Shown here: positions 37,416 through 47,795 of the stretch, piece by piece | How positions within the stretch are numbered: position 1 is the stretch's first letter | Layout: every line of letters starts with the position of its first letter | Notes under the pieces: model-generated | Databases searched by the model: none | What the model was told of the DNA's origin: nothing | The model's input: only the letters and a program-made list of their open reading frames with translations | Program-made: the position numbers and the translations under genes | Source: Diaporthe sp. PMI_573 | Lineage: Eukaryota > Ascomycota > Sordariomycetes > Diaporthales > Diaporthaceae | NCBI GenBank assembly: GCA_021399435.1 | Contig: JAJTUP010000004.1 | Location: 2,108,001 to 2,172,000, forward strand | Reading direction: 5' to 3' | DNA length: 64,000 nt

Positions 37416-39418
37416 ATGGTGAGTAAACTGCCCTAACTTTCTCCAGCCGACACGACTCCACAGTGATGTCTTGATAATGTGCTAAACATTGCATTCGCTC
37501 GACCAGCCTTCCGACCGGACACCACTTCTCGCCGACCCGCGCCGGTCAATAGACTCAGCGCGGTCCGACCGCCTCGCCGAGCAGGAGGACAACCTGATCC
37601 GCGGCACCTCACCAGACCGTCAGCCATGGGCGTACCGGCTCCGCGAGGTCGTGCTCTTTGTCTGGGCGCTTCTGGCCACCACGATAATCATCGTCCTGGC
37701 AGTATGGTACCAGCACAACCAGCAGACCGGGCAGTTCTCGAAGCCCGCCGGCAAGCGAAACCTGATATTCATGGTTTCGGATGGAATGGGGCCCGCATCC
37801 CTCTCCCTGACGAGGTCGTATAGGCAGCTGGTGGAGGGACTCGAGCACGACGACACCCTGACTCTGGACAAGCACTTCTGGGGCACGAGTCGGACACGGT
37901 CGAGCAATAGATTGGTCACGGACTCGGCGGCGGGGGCCACGGCGTTTTCTTGTGGGAAGAAGAGCTACAATGGAGCCATTTCAATACTGCCAGACTCCTC
38001 ACCTTGTGGTTCCGTTCTAGAGGCCGCGAAGAAGGATGGTTACCATACGGGGTTGGTGGTTACAACCGATATCACCGTAAGTACACTCCATGCCTGTTTT
38101 ATTTTCTGGGTTGTTATCGTGCGTGTGGAGCGTTGGGTCAGACACCTCTGCATGTCTATTCCTGATAGCCTGCCCCCTTTTTAGAGTGACTAGTGTTCCT
38201 AACATGTCACAGGACGCGACGCCAGCTTGCTTCGCCAGCCACGTCGACATCAGAGAGAAGGAGAACGAGATAGCTCTCCAAGAAATCGGTGAGGGTGCAC
38301 TCGGAAGAGTCGTTGACCTGATGCTTGGTGGAGGACGTTGCCACTTCCTCCCGAACACAACCGACGGAAGTTGTCGACTGGACGATATAGATGTCGCGGG
38401 AGTTGCTCAAGAGAAGCACGGGTGGACGTATTTCGATGACCGCGCAGGCTTCGACAGTCTCCAGGGCGGCGAGAATGCGCCTTTGCCTGTGCTGGGTCTG
38501 TTTGCCAGCGCCGATGTGCCCTTTGAAATCGACCGCAAGAACATGGCCGATATCTATCCAAGCCTGAGCGAGATGGCAACGACTGCATTGAAAGCGCTCA
38601 CAAAGGCCACTGAGAACAGTGACAAGGGCTTCTTCCTGATGATCGAGGGTAGTCGAATAGACCATGCCGGACACATCAATGACCCGGCGGCCCAGGTCAG
38701 GGAGGTTCTCGAGTACGACAAGACGTTTCAGCTTGTGCTGGATTATCTTGAGAACAGCAAGACAGAGGGCCTACTTGTGGCTACCAGTGATCACGAGACT
38801 GGTGGCCTGTCGACCGCATGGCGTAAGTTCAGCTGATAAGTGCAGAAGTGTGCATCTATCTAACAGATTACAGAATCGCCAACTGCAGAACTGCCAGTGT
38901 ATAACTGGCATCCGACCGTTCTAGCAAAGGCCAACGCTTCTGCACAGTACCTAGCCCATAAGCTGCACGAACACATCAGCTCCATCAAGTCGGACCCCGC
39001 CGCACTCGAAGACCTAGAGGACTGGATCAACACCAAGCTCGTGATCCCAGGCCTAGGCATCACCGATGCTCGCGAATCCGAGCTCAAGGAGCTTGCGTCG
39101 GACCCGGAGCACGCGATATACACTCTCTCGAGAATGATCAGCCAGCGCGCAAGGATCGGCTGGTCGACTCATGGCCACTCGGCCGTCGACGTGAACATCT
39201 ACAGTTCCGGCGGGCGCTTGGCCGAGGACATCCACGGCAACGTCGAGAACACGGAAGTCGGCCAGTTCCTGAGGAAATACCTCGATGTTGATGTGGACAA
39301 GATCACGGATGAGCTGAGAGAGAAGATGGCGTGGAACCAGTCCTTGGCCACGTCGGCCGACTCGACGATCCGCGTGGGTTATGAGGCTGAGGAGCCAATG
39401 ATGGATTGGATTAATTGA
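37416..39418 (+). CDS. pho8: Vacuolar alkaline phosphatase (Pho8 type)
   Basis: Four coding exons: 37416-37418, 37507-38076, 38213-38822 and 38874-39418, giving 575 aa. The only in-frame start that gives the full protein is an ATG directly followed by GTGAGT, so the first coding exon is the ATG alone; an 88-nt intron with a GCTAAAC branch site then joins it to CCTTCCGAC (M-PSDRTPLL). A single membrane segment (~50-69, VVLFVWALLATTIIIVLAV) makes it a type II membrane protein. The alkaline phosphatase core shows MVSDGMG (metal Asp93), TDSAAGATAFSCG (nucleophile Ser141), MIEGSRIDHAGH, SDHETGG and STHGHSAVDV. Yeast Pho8 is delivered to the vacuole and releases phosphate from diverse monoesters. 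The LL near the N-terminus (TPLL) resembles an AP-3 sorting signal (inference). A 26-nt T-run follows the stop in the likely 3' UTR. Confidence 0.92.
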
Positions 39419-40730
39419 TTGCGGCGGAGGCAATGTACTCTTTTTTTTTTTTTTTTTTTTTTTTTTGGTTCTGTCTTGATTCGTATCCGAGTTTGTTTTA
39501 TGTCTTTGTCGACTGGACTTGTTTCTCTTTCCCTTGCGCATAAACGCATTCAGGAGTCAGCATATGTGGGTGGCACTTGGACAGGTTTAATTGCATTGTA
39601 CCGGATGACGGATGGGTCCTTTACTGTTCTCATTTCAACATCGTGGTCTTCAGCTGAGACCGGACAATCAGATACCCCTTATTTTTCTGAGTGAACGGGT
39701 TTCGCTCTAAACCTTGTCCAACATTCCGCACCTGGTCCCAGCGCCTGGAAAGATGAGGCTGAGGGCAGTTCCACTTGGTAGCACAGAGACGCAGCGCTGG
39801 AACCTCGTGTGGTGCTTCACCATAAGTTCATCATAAGCCCGTCCTGCACTGGGTATTGAGTTTGCTTCAGACTCTCACTTGACTACTCAGTCTCCAACCT
39901 CTGGCTGTCGCGGGAAGGTAGCAAGCAAGCGTCATCTTCCAAGCCGTGACCCTGCGAGTTTGCCCGTCCAAGTTTGCCGTCCGAGGTTTACTAACCTGCC
40001 TCCTTCCCATCTCCCTCATATGGCGTGAGCATATGCTACCATGGCCCACCCACCTCTGATTGCTTCTGGCAGGTTTGGCTTCCCTTCCCTTCCACCGCTG
40101 GAGAACCCATTCCACTCCCTCAGAAGGGTCGTCTCATCATACGAGATGTTGCGGTGTCCCCGAAGCAAGCTTACTCTCTATCCTGAGACACCTCAGCACG
40201 CGAATGCTCCTCGGCCTCCAACATCTTGCGGGATCAGCACGAAATTCAAGGCAACGATTGTCGTCGACTGGGAAGATTGCTACCGTGGTGGTTTGAGGTT
40301 TGCGGAAACACGTTGAGCACGATCCCAAGCGGCGGGAGTTTCTTGGGAAACACGCATAGACGAATTCCCCACGAAGATCATTCAAGGCAGAAGCCGTGCG
40401 GGATGGTTTAATTAGGAGTACTCTGCCATGTTCGAGGTTTTCACATGGTGTGTGTGGCCTTTGATCGAGCGCTCAACTGCTTTGGCGACACATGCCAAGG
40501 ATAACAGAGAATATCGAAGCGATTCAGTTGTCCAACACCCATTTCCTCTCTCATTACGATTGGCACCCGGCCAACTCACTGCCACTGGCGATTCACCGCT
40601 CGGGTTTGAGAAAGGACCCTTGCCCTCCTCCACGAGTCTGCGTCTGTCCCCAACAAGGCCAGTGATCTTCACAATCCATTTACCGAGGCTCGCACCGCAA
40701 CTAGAGCCAGCGACCAAGGTTATCCTCCCG
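39419..40730. other. Intergenic region after pho8
   Basis: This holds the pho8 3' flank and the leader of the next small gene. Apart from the poly-T tract no feature is supported. Confidence 0.5.
39441..39466. repeat. Poly-T homopolymer
   Basis: Twenty-six consecutive T residues start 23 bp after the pho8 stop codon, in the probable 3' UTR. Length may be unreliable because homopolymers are prone to sequencing error. Confidence 0.85.
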
Positions 40731-41171
40731 ATGTGCATCTACATCCAAACCATCCCCCTCTGCGGCCATCCCCCACCGACACTGCTCTCCTACGCCTCCT
40801 GCAACGACGTCCTCGCGCAGCTGATGCGCATAACCGAGCCCGAGGCATGGGAGCCGGAGAACATCGGCAAGGTCCCCTTCGACATGCCAGACGACTGTGA
40901 CCCGGGCCCGGACAACATCTACGTCCTGTACTCGGACGATTACTGCGGGTGGGAGTGTCGGAACAACGCGTACCAACAGGTGGCTGCTGGGTTCCGGGGC
41001 TTTGATGACGAGGCAGGGGGGTTTCTGCCCGCCTGTTTTCCAGGGGATGCGAGGGGCCAGTTCCTGGGTGGCGGGCGTGGTGGTGACCGCGGGTTGATGG
41101 TAGTTGGGATGCCTGATGCTAAATATGGGCCGGGCAGTGAGAGGTCGGGTATTGGTTGGCGAGGAGTGTGA
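40731..41171 (+). CDS. Small Cys-rich hypothetical protein
   Basis: A single exon of 146 aa if translation starts at the ATG at 40731; the frame is open further upstream, but that part looks like leader sequence. The product starts MCIYIQTIPLCGHPPP and contains further Cys at YASCND, DDCDPG and DDYCGWECRN, then a Gly-rich tail. There is no signal peptide. The pattern of an N-terminal Cys/His pair with later Cys pairs suggests metal binding or disulphides; it resembles short fungal proteins of unknown function that start with M-C-x-x-x. It is convergent with the F-box gene (272 bp between stops). I do not recognise a named family. Confidence 0.55.
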   Translation: MCIYIQTIPLCGHPPPTLLSYASCNDVLAQLMRITEPEAWEPENIGKVPFDMPDDCDPGPDNIYVLYSDDYCGWECRNNAYQQVAAGFRGFDDEAGGFLPACFPGDARGQFLGGGRGGDRGLMVVGMPDAKYGPGSERSGIGWRGV

Positions 41172-41443
41172 CCGAGCAGATGGCATGGCAGCTCGGCAGC
41201 TTTGGGCGATCCAACTTCTTGAGTATCTAGATACCACATGGTCTCACCTGCTAGAGACCAGCGATCCGTTTTAGGGGGTCCCGAATCACCATATTCGCTT
41301 GTACATTGTGTCCTGAGACTCACTTGTACACTATCGAGCCCCCAATGCAAGTTATCTAAATGTACTTGTCAACTCAAGCTTCTCGAGCCACCACAAACCT
41401 TTCTGAGACTCACCCTACTCCACCCCAAGAATGAGCTGGCACC

Positions 41444-43182
41444 TTAGTCGGACAAATCCGACATGTCGTCTTCGGAAGGGTTTCTCCAGTAAGCTAATTC
41501 AAAGACACCACTAAGTCCCACAGCCATTAGAGCGGCAAGCTGCTCTTGGTGTCGTTCTGAAATCTCGGCCTCGCCGTATTGGTTCATTATGTAGAGCCGG
41601 AACCCCATATGTGAACCGTTCGTCCCGAGCGCTTCGATGAAAGCCTTTATGCCGGCGAAAGTAAAGATCGATGATCCGTTGATGGAGACCGATTTCAGAC
41701 GCTGCATTTGCGCAAGCGGCTCGAACAGGGCATCTGTCAGATACTCGCCGTCAAAGCTGAGGTCTTCGAGTTGGGGAAGTGAGTCCTTGATAAGCACGAG
41801 ATCTTCGAAAGTCAGTTGGACCTGGTCAATGCCTCCAACCTTTTGCATTATGTCGAGGTCTTTGAGGCTTGTGCATTGGCAGATAGAATCAATAAATTTG
41901 TCGTGCCGCGCCCTGTTTGGATCGACGATTTCTGCGCTAGAGCGCAGAGACAGGTTCTCAAGTGTCTTCTGGTTGCCCAGGGCGGTATAGAACGCTTCCT
42001 CGTCGTCAATCAAGCTCAGCTGTAAGTCGGTGAGACGCAGATCTGGCGATTCCATGATGTCGGAGAGAAGCTTGCTTGCGCCGGCGAGGTTCGAGATGAC
42101 AAGTCGCTTCAAGGACTTGCACTCCTTCAACCAAGCAGCCACCTTTGGAAGAGGATCCTCGCCACTCACTGCCCAGGTGCTTGGCGGCGAAGGCGTGCTG
42201 GCTTCGATGCTGAGGCTTTCCAAGTACTGGCATCGGCTCAAGGTATCGAGGACGGCCAGACAGGTATTCTGAAGACTCGATAGATCGAGGAATCGCAGCG
42301 AGCGTGAGTGTTGCATGAGCCCATCCAGAGCATTAAACCCAATCTCGTTGGAGCTGTGGACCTTGAAGCTCTCGAGCGAGTTCTCACGGAGGCCGCGGAA
42401 AAAGTCAGACATGTTCTGGTCAACAGTCGGTCCTTTTATGTTGAAGCAGGTGAGGTCTTTGAAGAAGGGGCAATTGCGTTGGATGGAATCAGCGACCTCT
42501 GCAGTCAGGACAGAGCCGTCCCGGATGGAAAGCGTGGTCAGAGTTGACAATCTTGATACCCAAACGGAAAGAAGATCGGTCGGCAGATTTGCACCCTCGA
42601 GACTAACCAGCTGGACGGACTTGTTCTGCTTCTCGGCGGCCTCCTTTGCAGACTGGGTGATGGCGTCACCCACACGCTCAATTATCTTCTGCCACTCAAG
42701 GATCGGTTTCCCTTGGCGGGTTCTTGTAGATCCGCTGATTATCTCGAAGGTCTTCATGGGGCCCTTGAAGAAGAGAGACCTCCATCTCTTGTCGCGAGCG
42801 ATGCCCTGCAGGAGCTGCTCGAGATCACTAAGTCCCAGCGACCTGATCCAGAGGCAGTACGGGTACGCAGTCACGCCGAGACTGGACATGATGATGGAGC
42901 GCCACATACCGGCCCACCTGCCGGTGTCTGTTGTACCTGCATCATCCGAGGCCACACTTGAGGAGTCGTGGATGCTGTGTGCGTGGTCAGCATGAATGAA
43001 GGCTGCTCTCGCACGCATGTTGGAGAGCCGGGGTGGGGGCCTCACCTGTACAAGAGGGGCAGGGCAAGACTGGCCCAGCTGCGATTTACTAAAGCGCAGC
43101 GGAAAAGACTCCTGAAATCCGGCTGGGTTTTCAAATCCTGGCACACGAGCCACCAGATCTCTTGTGGGACTTCGCGGTCCAT
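41444..43182 (-). CDS. F-box protein with LRR-like repeats
   Basis: Two exons on the minus strand (43046-43182 and 41444-42974) with a 71-nt intron give 555 aa. Exon 1 encodes an F-box: VPQEIWWLVCQDL, then FRCALVNRSWASLALPLLY, matching the usual L/I-P-x-E-I ... C-x-L-V-x-R-x-W pattern. The splice completes LYSIHDSS. From ~190 to 540 come repeated L-x-x-L-x-L/I segments (for example LSTLTTLSI, SLRFLDLSSL, SLKRLVISNL, TLENLSLRSS, LKDLDIM, LEDLSFDGEYL, RLKSVSING), consistent with a leucine-rich repeat solenoid. By family knowledge such proteins are substrate receptors of SCF ubiquitin ligases, with Skp1 bound by the F-box. The substrate is unknown. A longer frame without the intron would start upstream in poor sequence and lose the F-box. 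Confidence 0.78.
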
Positions 43183-43438
43183 TTTGGACGTGTCGATGTG
43201 TCGTGGTGCTGCACGCGCCCGGTGGTTCACAAGGTGGCACTGTGACGTGAAATCGATGCGCCGTCGAGGGTGAGAGGGTGAACGCGTGCTCACGCCCAAG
43301 AACTTCTGTTTACAACAATACCTCGAGCCGATCAATGAGGACGAACTTTTGGTAATCAACCTTGCTAATGGTTCTGTGTGTTTGACACTCAGTAAAACGC
43401 GTCGAGAATAACAAGAGATGTGATGGCAGACTGATGAT

Positions 43439-43681
43439 TTAATAAGGTTGAGGTGGAATGCTTACTCTAACCACCTCAAATGCTGCATGCGCGCTGTAGA
43501 CTACCAATTGGCGAGTACTGATGTCACTGGGCAAGGGACCGGGAACTCCGGCCACTGCCGCTGAGAGCTTCAGCCGTCCGACAGCACCCTTCAGTATCGA
43601 GGCAGAAAAGGGCCGAAAAAGGTTAGGCTGGTCAAAGATAGACTGTTTCCCCCTGTAACTCTCCAACCTGCCGCCTGCCAT
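43439..43681 (-). CDS. Possible small protein, 80 aa, doubtful
   Basis: This is an ATG-to-stop frame of 80 codons on the minus strand with moderately protein-like composition (LFRPFSASILKGAVGRLKLS, later STRQLVVYSAHAAFEVV). The Arg/Ser/Lys-rich, acid-poor N-terminal half could be a mitochondrial presequence, but I recognise no family, promoter or conserved motif. It may simply be a chance frame in the rad9/F-box interval. Confidence 0.2.
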   Translation of the reverse strand: MAGGRLESYRGKQSIFDQPNLFRPFSASILKGAVGRLKLSAAVAGVPGPLPSDISTRQLVVYSAHAAFEVVRVSIPPQPY

Positions 43682-44094
43682 GCTGATCCGAGGAAGACTG
43701 TCGCATTGGGAGTGTGTGCTGCTGTGGTTTAAAGGTACCGCATACTGGAAGATCCCTGCAAGCTGTAGGAGACTTCCAGGGCGTCTGGGGCATCGAAGCT
43801 AATGAGCCGACTCCCATTGCAGACGTCGTTATCTGCGACTTGAAGAAATCCGAAGATAATTAAACCGCGAAATTCAGTTCATAAAAAAGAACACGCTCGG
43901 AGGTAGTCGTCTCAATCGAGATTCCCTATGTGGTCTTCAGGGTGTCCCGAGGGCTGAAAAGGACCAATCGCCCCAACCCGAGTGTACTGTACAATAACAT
44001 TAACAACCCTAAGCAGGCGCGACATCTTTGGACTCGAGCATTTCTGCCCCCTTGCTGCCCTGGGAACCAACCCCACGAATCCCCCAACAGGCAA

Positions 44095-44124
44095 CATTGA
44101 CATTGACATTGACATTGACATCGA
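44095..44124. repeat. CATTGA hexamer repeat upstream of rad9
   Basis: Four perfect CATTGA units and one CATCGA unit end about 90 bp before the rad9 start codon, so they probably lie in its leader or core promoter. Confidence 0.85.
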
Positions 44125-44212
44125 CTTTCACATAACTTTCGGTGCACACACACTCAAGCATTAGGCCAAGTACGAAAGGTGGTGCTGGCAGGCTGAGGGG
44201 CCCCCAGCTGGC

Positions 44213-45899
44213 ATGGCTCTCGTCAACTTCACTCTGAGCGAGGACGGCGTGAGCGCCTTCAACGACGCGCTGGTCTGCATCCACAAGTTCAGTGACGACG
44301 TGTCACTTGAGATCAAGAAGGACAAGGTGAGTGCCTCTGTCCGGCACCCTCATTGGAGCTGTCCTTTTGGTCGAACTGGCAGGCCTGGGTACTGAATGGA
44401 TCGAGCAGCTGGTCCTCACTGCACTCAACCTCACCAAGTCTGCCTACGTATCCTTCACCTTCGCAGCCAACAGGTTCTTCTCACGCTTCCATTTCGAGGG
44501 AAATGCACAATATCGTGAGAGATTCTTCTGCTCAATATACATCAAGGCACGCCCTCTCCCACCCCTGCTCTGTCAAACTACCACACATACTAACCTCCGT
44601 CCAAGGCCCTCCTCTCGGTCTTTCGCAACCGCACAGGTGGTGATCCCACCAGAGATCGAGAGAACGTCACCACAATTGAAAGGTGCGACGTAGCCATTGA
44701 TGATGGCCCAGGAAAGAAGAGCCGCTTCATCGCCAAGATCTTTTGCCGAAATGGTGCGTCTGGTCTCTGACTGCCCTCGGAGGGGTTCACATTTCTGAAG
44801 CCTTGGATAGGGATCACTGCGACTCATCGACTGTCGTTCGAAGCCAAGGCCCCTGTCCATGCCAAGTTTGACAAGAGTGAGGCCGGCAACCGCTGGACCA
44901 TAAACTCAAGGACTTTGCGCTCATTAATGGAGCATTTCGGACCTGGCATCGATCTTCTCGATATCAACACCGACGGTGACAACGTCGTCAACTTTACATG
45001 TTTCACGGAAAAGCAGGCCAGCGTAAATAACGAGGGTAAGCCTACCCCCATTGCTGGAATTACGATCAAGTCAGAGCCTGACAAAACTTCAGCTGTTTTG
45101 AAGAAACCACTCCACACCTCAATCGCGGTGGAGATGGACGAGTTCGACGATATTGAGGTGGCCGACAAGCTTCACATCATTATTAGTGTCAGAGACTTTC
45201 GTGCCATTCTTCAGCACGCTAACTACACGAGCGGTGACCTCAACGCCGCTTACTCGAGACCCGGCCGGCCAATGAAGATTTTTTACGGCCGTGATGGCAT
45301 CACGTGCGAGTTTGTCCTGATGACGGTGGATGAGAAGAGCACAGCAGTGCAGAAGAAGGGGCAGGGTAAAGCCGCCACAAAGGCTGCCAGACCAGCTCTG
45401 AATGCTGCACCCAACACACCGGCTGCGGGGGCCAACGACGACTCACGGCAAGCAACTCCTGCTCCGCCGAGGGAGCAGCCAGAGCAGCAAGCCAGAATGC
45501 CACCACCAGCACGGAGGCCGACTGCTCCACGTTCCTCGCAATTCGACATTCGAGCACCTCTAATCCAGCCCCAGTCCACCCTCAAATCTGAGTCGCTGTT
45601 CCTTCCCCAGCCAGACGACGATGAGACGTGGGCACCTATCAATCCCGACGATGAGGAAGACGGCGAGAACCCTCGCCTAGAGTGGGATGCCAGTGACGAG
45701 CCGGTAAGTGTGCTTGGAGGCCTCGAGTTTATGGCGACTGACGGCCTCGCAGAATCCATCAACCACGCGGATCAGCGACCACTCGGGCAATACGCAAAGC
45801 AACCCGCCGAACGACTCTGGAGGGCCTTTGCCACCATTCGTGGAGCCGACACAAAGGGTGTCCGAAGTCCGCAGGTTTGGTCTCTTTACAGACTGGTGA
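44213..45899 (+). CDS. rad9: DNA damage checkpoint clamp subunit Rad9
   Basis: Five exons: 44213-44326, 44409-44546, 44606-44753, 44811-45703 and 45753-45899, giving 479 aa. The N-terminal two-thirds fits the Rad9 PCNA-like fold: MALVNFTLSEDGVSAFNDAL, LVLTALNLTKSAYVSFTF, FCSIYIKALLSVFRNR, FIAKIFCRNGITATHRL, then an EFDDIEV/DFRAILQHA second domain and PMKIFYGRDGITCEFVLMT. After ~330 the tail is Pro/Ser/Gln-rich and acidic (Q-PDDDETWAPI, DDEEDGEN), the expected disordered, phosphorylated tail, ending FGLFTDW. Rad9 forms the 9-1-1 clamp with Rad1 and Hus1, loaded at damaged DNA to activate the ATR kinase. Intron 2 (44547-44605) appears to start with GC rather than GT; the TACTAAC branch site and the FCSIYIK-ALLSVF join support it. 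The gene is convergent with the ATS1-like gene. Confidence 0.9.
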
Positions 45900-46014
45900 C
45901 GCATATCTGGCTTGGCCATGCTAGCGGTTGAAGGTTGGCTTCGAAGGTGGGAGTCTTGCTTGTGTGAGAAATGGCGCCAAGCAGAGAGGGATGCTTTCCG
46001 TGTACTGTGAGCAC

Positions 46015-47166
46015 TCAAGGTTGGCTTGGAATCGTGATGCTTATCCAGCTTGTCGCGCAACCCGCACCGACACCCACTATTTCAGAGCCGGATGGAATGT
46101 ACTTTTTGGAAGCAACTGTGTTCCATCTTCCCTTGACATCACCGTTCTCAGTCTTAGGACCGCAGTTCCCATGCTCGCCCCAGCCCCAGGACAGCACGTC
46201 GCCGCCCTCCGTCACGACCACAGCGTGCTCACTGCCGATACTGATTTGACTCAGTTTCGGCAACTGTGGCGGCGCTAATTGACCGTGATCATCCCGTCCC
46301 CAGCTCACCAGCTCGCCATCTTGCTTGAGGATGTAGACGCCGCCCCAGCTGGCACCAACGTCTTTCCAGCCCAGGGCTGTGGCCGGGGCCGTGGATCTGA
46401 CACCTGCCTTGTCCGCACCTAGCACAAGTAATTCACCGCTCTCGGGAGGACCGAACAGGCACGTAAACTCCCGGCCGCAGACGGCCCGCGAGACCCTAAA
46501 GCCAACGCCCTCAACCCTGCGCGGCTCGTCCGCCACACCATCAACAGCAGTCCCCAGCTGTCCCTTCCGCCCGTTGCCCCAGCCGTAGACCTCGCCGTTG
46601 CTGAGGACCGCCACGACGTGGCCCATGCAGGCGGCCAGGTCGACGACTTCGGCATCCCCACCGGGCGGGAAGTCCTTGATGCGCGAGATCGCCGGGGTCC
46701 GCACGATGAACTGCCCCTGGCCCAGCTCGCCCTTCATCCCGACGCCGAAGGCCGACACGGCCGTGTTCCTGCCTTTCTCGTCCGCCTGCACGATCACGGA
46801 CGCCTCCCAGGTCGCGGCTATGAGCCTCACGGGCGCTGGCGTCGTCCCGCCCGCGGGGGTGGGCAGAGCGACGCTGTGCGCCACGTGCTGCTGCTGTCCA
46901 GTGCTGGCATCCTGGCCCGCGGGCCTGGCGGGCCCACAAGCGCCGGTGGAGGAGTCACCAGCACAGAAGAGCTGGCCCTCCGAGGTCAACAGCAGGGTGT
47001 GGTTGCCGCCGGCCGTGACCTGGATGATGGGCGCTGCGGGCTCGGACCCTGGGCTGAAGACGACCTGACGTGGTATGGAAACGTCCTGGTCGTGGCCGAT
47101 GCCCAGCTGGCCGGACCCGTTGGAGCCGAGGGCGTAGACCACAGGCGTCGTGTTGGAAGCAGACAT
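46015..47166 (-). CDS. ats1: RCC1-repeat protein, ATS1-like
   Basis: A single exon of 383 aa from the ATG at 47166; an ATG at 47208 would add 14 residues. It shows several RCC1-type repeats of the form VYALGSNGSGQLGIGH, VYGWGNGRKGQLGT, LVSWGRDDHGQLA and VLSWGWGEHGNCG, with intervening G-x-x-H-T/A-(V/L)-x-(L/V) strands (GGNHTLLLT, MGHVVAVLSNG, EHAVVVTEGG), predicting a beta-propeller. The length is close to that of yeast Ats1 (about 330 aa), an RCC1-like protein that works with Kti11 in tRNA wobble uridine modification with Elongator and was found as an alpha-tubulin suppressor. It is too short for the RCC1 Ran exchange factor itself (usually 450-550 aa in fungi), and I see no nuclear localisation signal. 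The exact orthology is inference. Confidence 0.75.
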   Translation of the reverse strand: MSASNTTPVVYALGSNGSGQLGIGHDQDVSIPRQVVFSPGSEPAAPIIQVTAGGNHTLLLTSEGQLFCAGDSSTGACGPARPAGQDASTGQQQHVAHSVALPTPAGGTTPAPVRLIAATWEASVIVQADEKGRNTAVSAFGVGMKGELGQGQFIVRTPAISRIKDFPPGGDAEVVDLAACMGHVVAVLSNGEVYGWGNGRKGQLGTAVDGVADEPRRVEGVGFRVSRAVCGREFTCLFGPPESGELLVLGADKAGVRSTAPATALGWKDVGASWGGVYILKQDGELVSWGRDDHGQLAPPQLPKLSQISIGSEHAVVVTEGGDVLSWGWGEHGNCGPKTENGDVKGRWNTVASKKYIPSGSEIVGVGAGCATSWISITIPSQP

Positions 47167-47795
47167 TGTGCTTGAAGACTCTCTGCGAGGAACCGAAGGA
47201 GTGGTCATGAGGTGCCTGGGTTGTGGCAAAGGGGCCTTGAGTGAGGACTTTCTCTTATGTGTTAGCATGTGGTCCGTGCGCACCGCTTCGTTCACCACAC
47301 ATGATCGTTGTAAAGTCTTGCATAGCGAAATTGACTGTAAATGCCTACAAAACACTGTCTCTTGTCCCATGGCACTTTATTATCTTGATATATAAGTCAA
47401 GAACTCAGAATAAAAAGTACAAACAGTCGATGAAGGCAGTGGCTCTCCGACAGGACAGAGCCAGGATATCTAAGGAAGAGGCAGCTGTATGTCAATATCA
47501 ATCGAATTGCTGAGGTGAAAATTGTTTCTCGATCTCCCTACTCCAGTGCTCTTGACGGCATCCCAACAGCAGGATTCACCGGTGTCAATAGTGGCGTGGG
47601 CCACGAGCTTGCAAATGATGGGACAGTTCCACTTCAACGGCCTTGTATTGGCTTTCCTGCACTGCAGATCCAGCAAGGTCTTTATGTACAAAGAAGGAAG
47701 GGGTTTAGGGACACTCGTGTGACGAATAATCGAAGCACCATAGCCATCCAAACGTGAAACCGCCCTTCGCAACAAGACTCGTAGATTTTATTCCA
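47167..47795. other. Intergenic region
   Basis: This is the ATS1-like gene promoter and the 3' flank of the secreted protein gene. No other feature is supported. Confidence 0.5.

Larger units (their letters stand above)
43183..44212. other. Intergenic between the F-box gene and rad9
   Basis: This interval holds both divergent promoters, one doubtful small frame (43439-43681, minus) and a hexamer repeat just upstream of rad9. Confidence 0.5.

Noticed and set aside
41444..43240. Reading the F-box gene as one uninterrupted 598-codon frame
   Set aside because: The N-terminal part of that reading is unlike protein; a 71-nt GT-AG intron instead joins an F-box exon in another frame to the LRR-like part.
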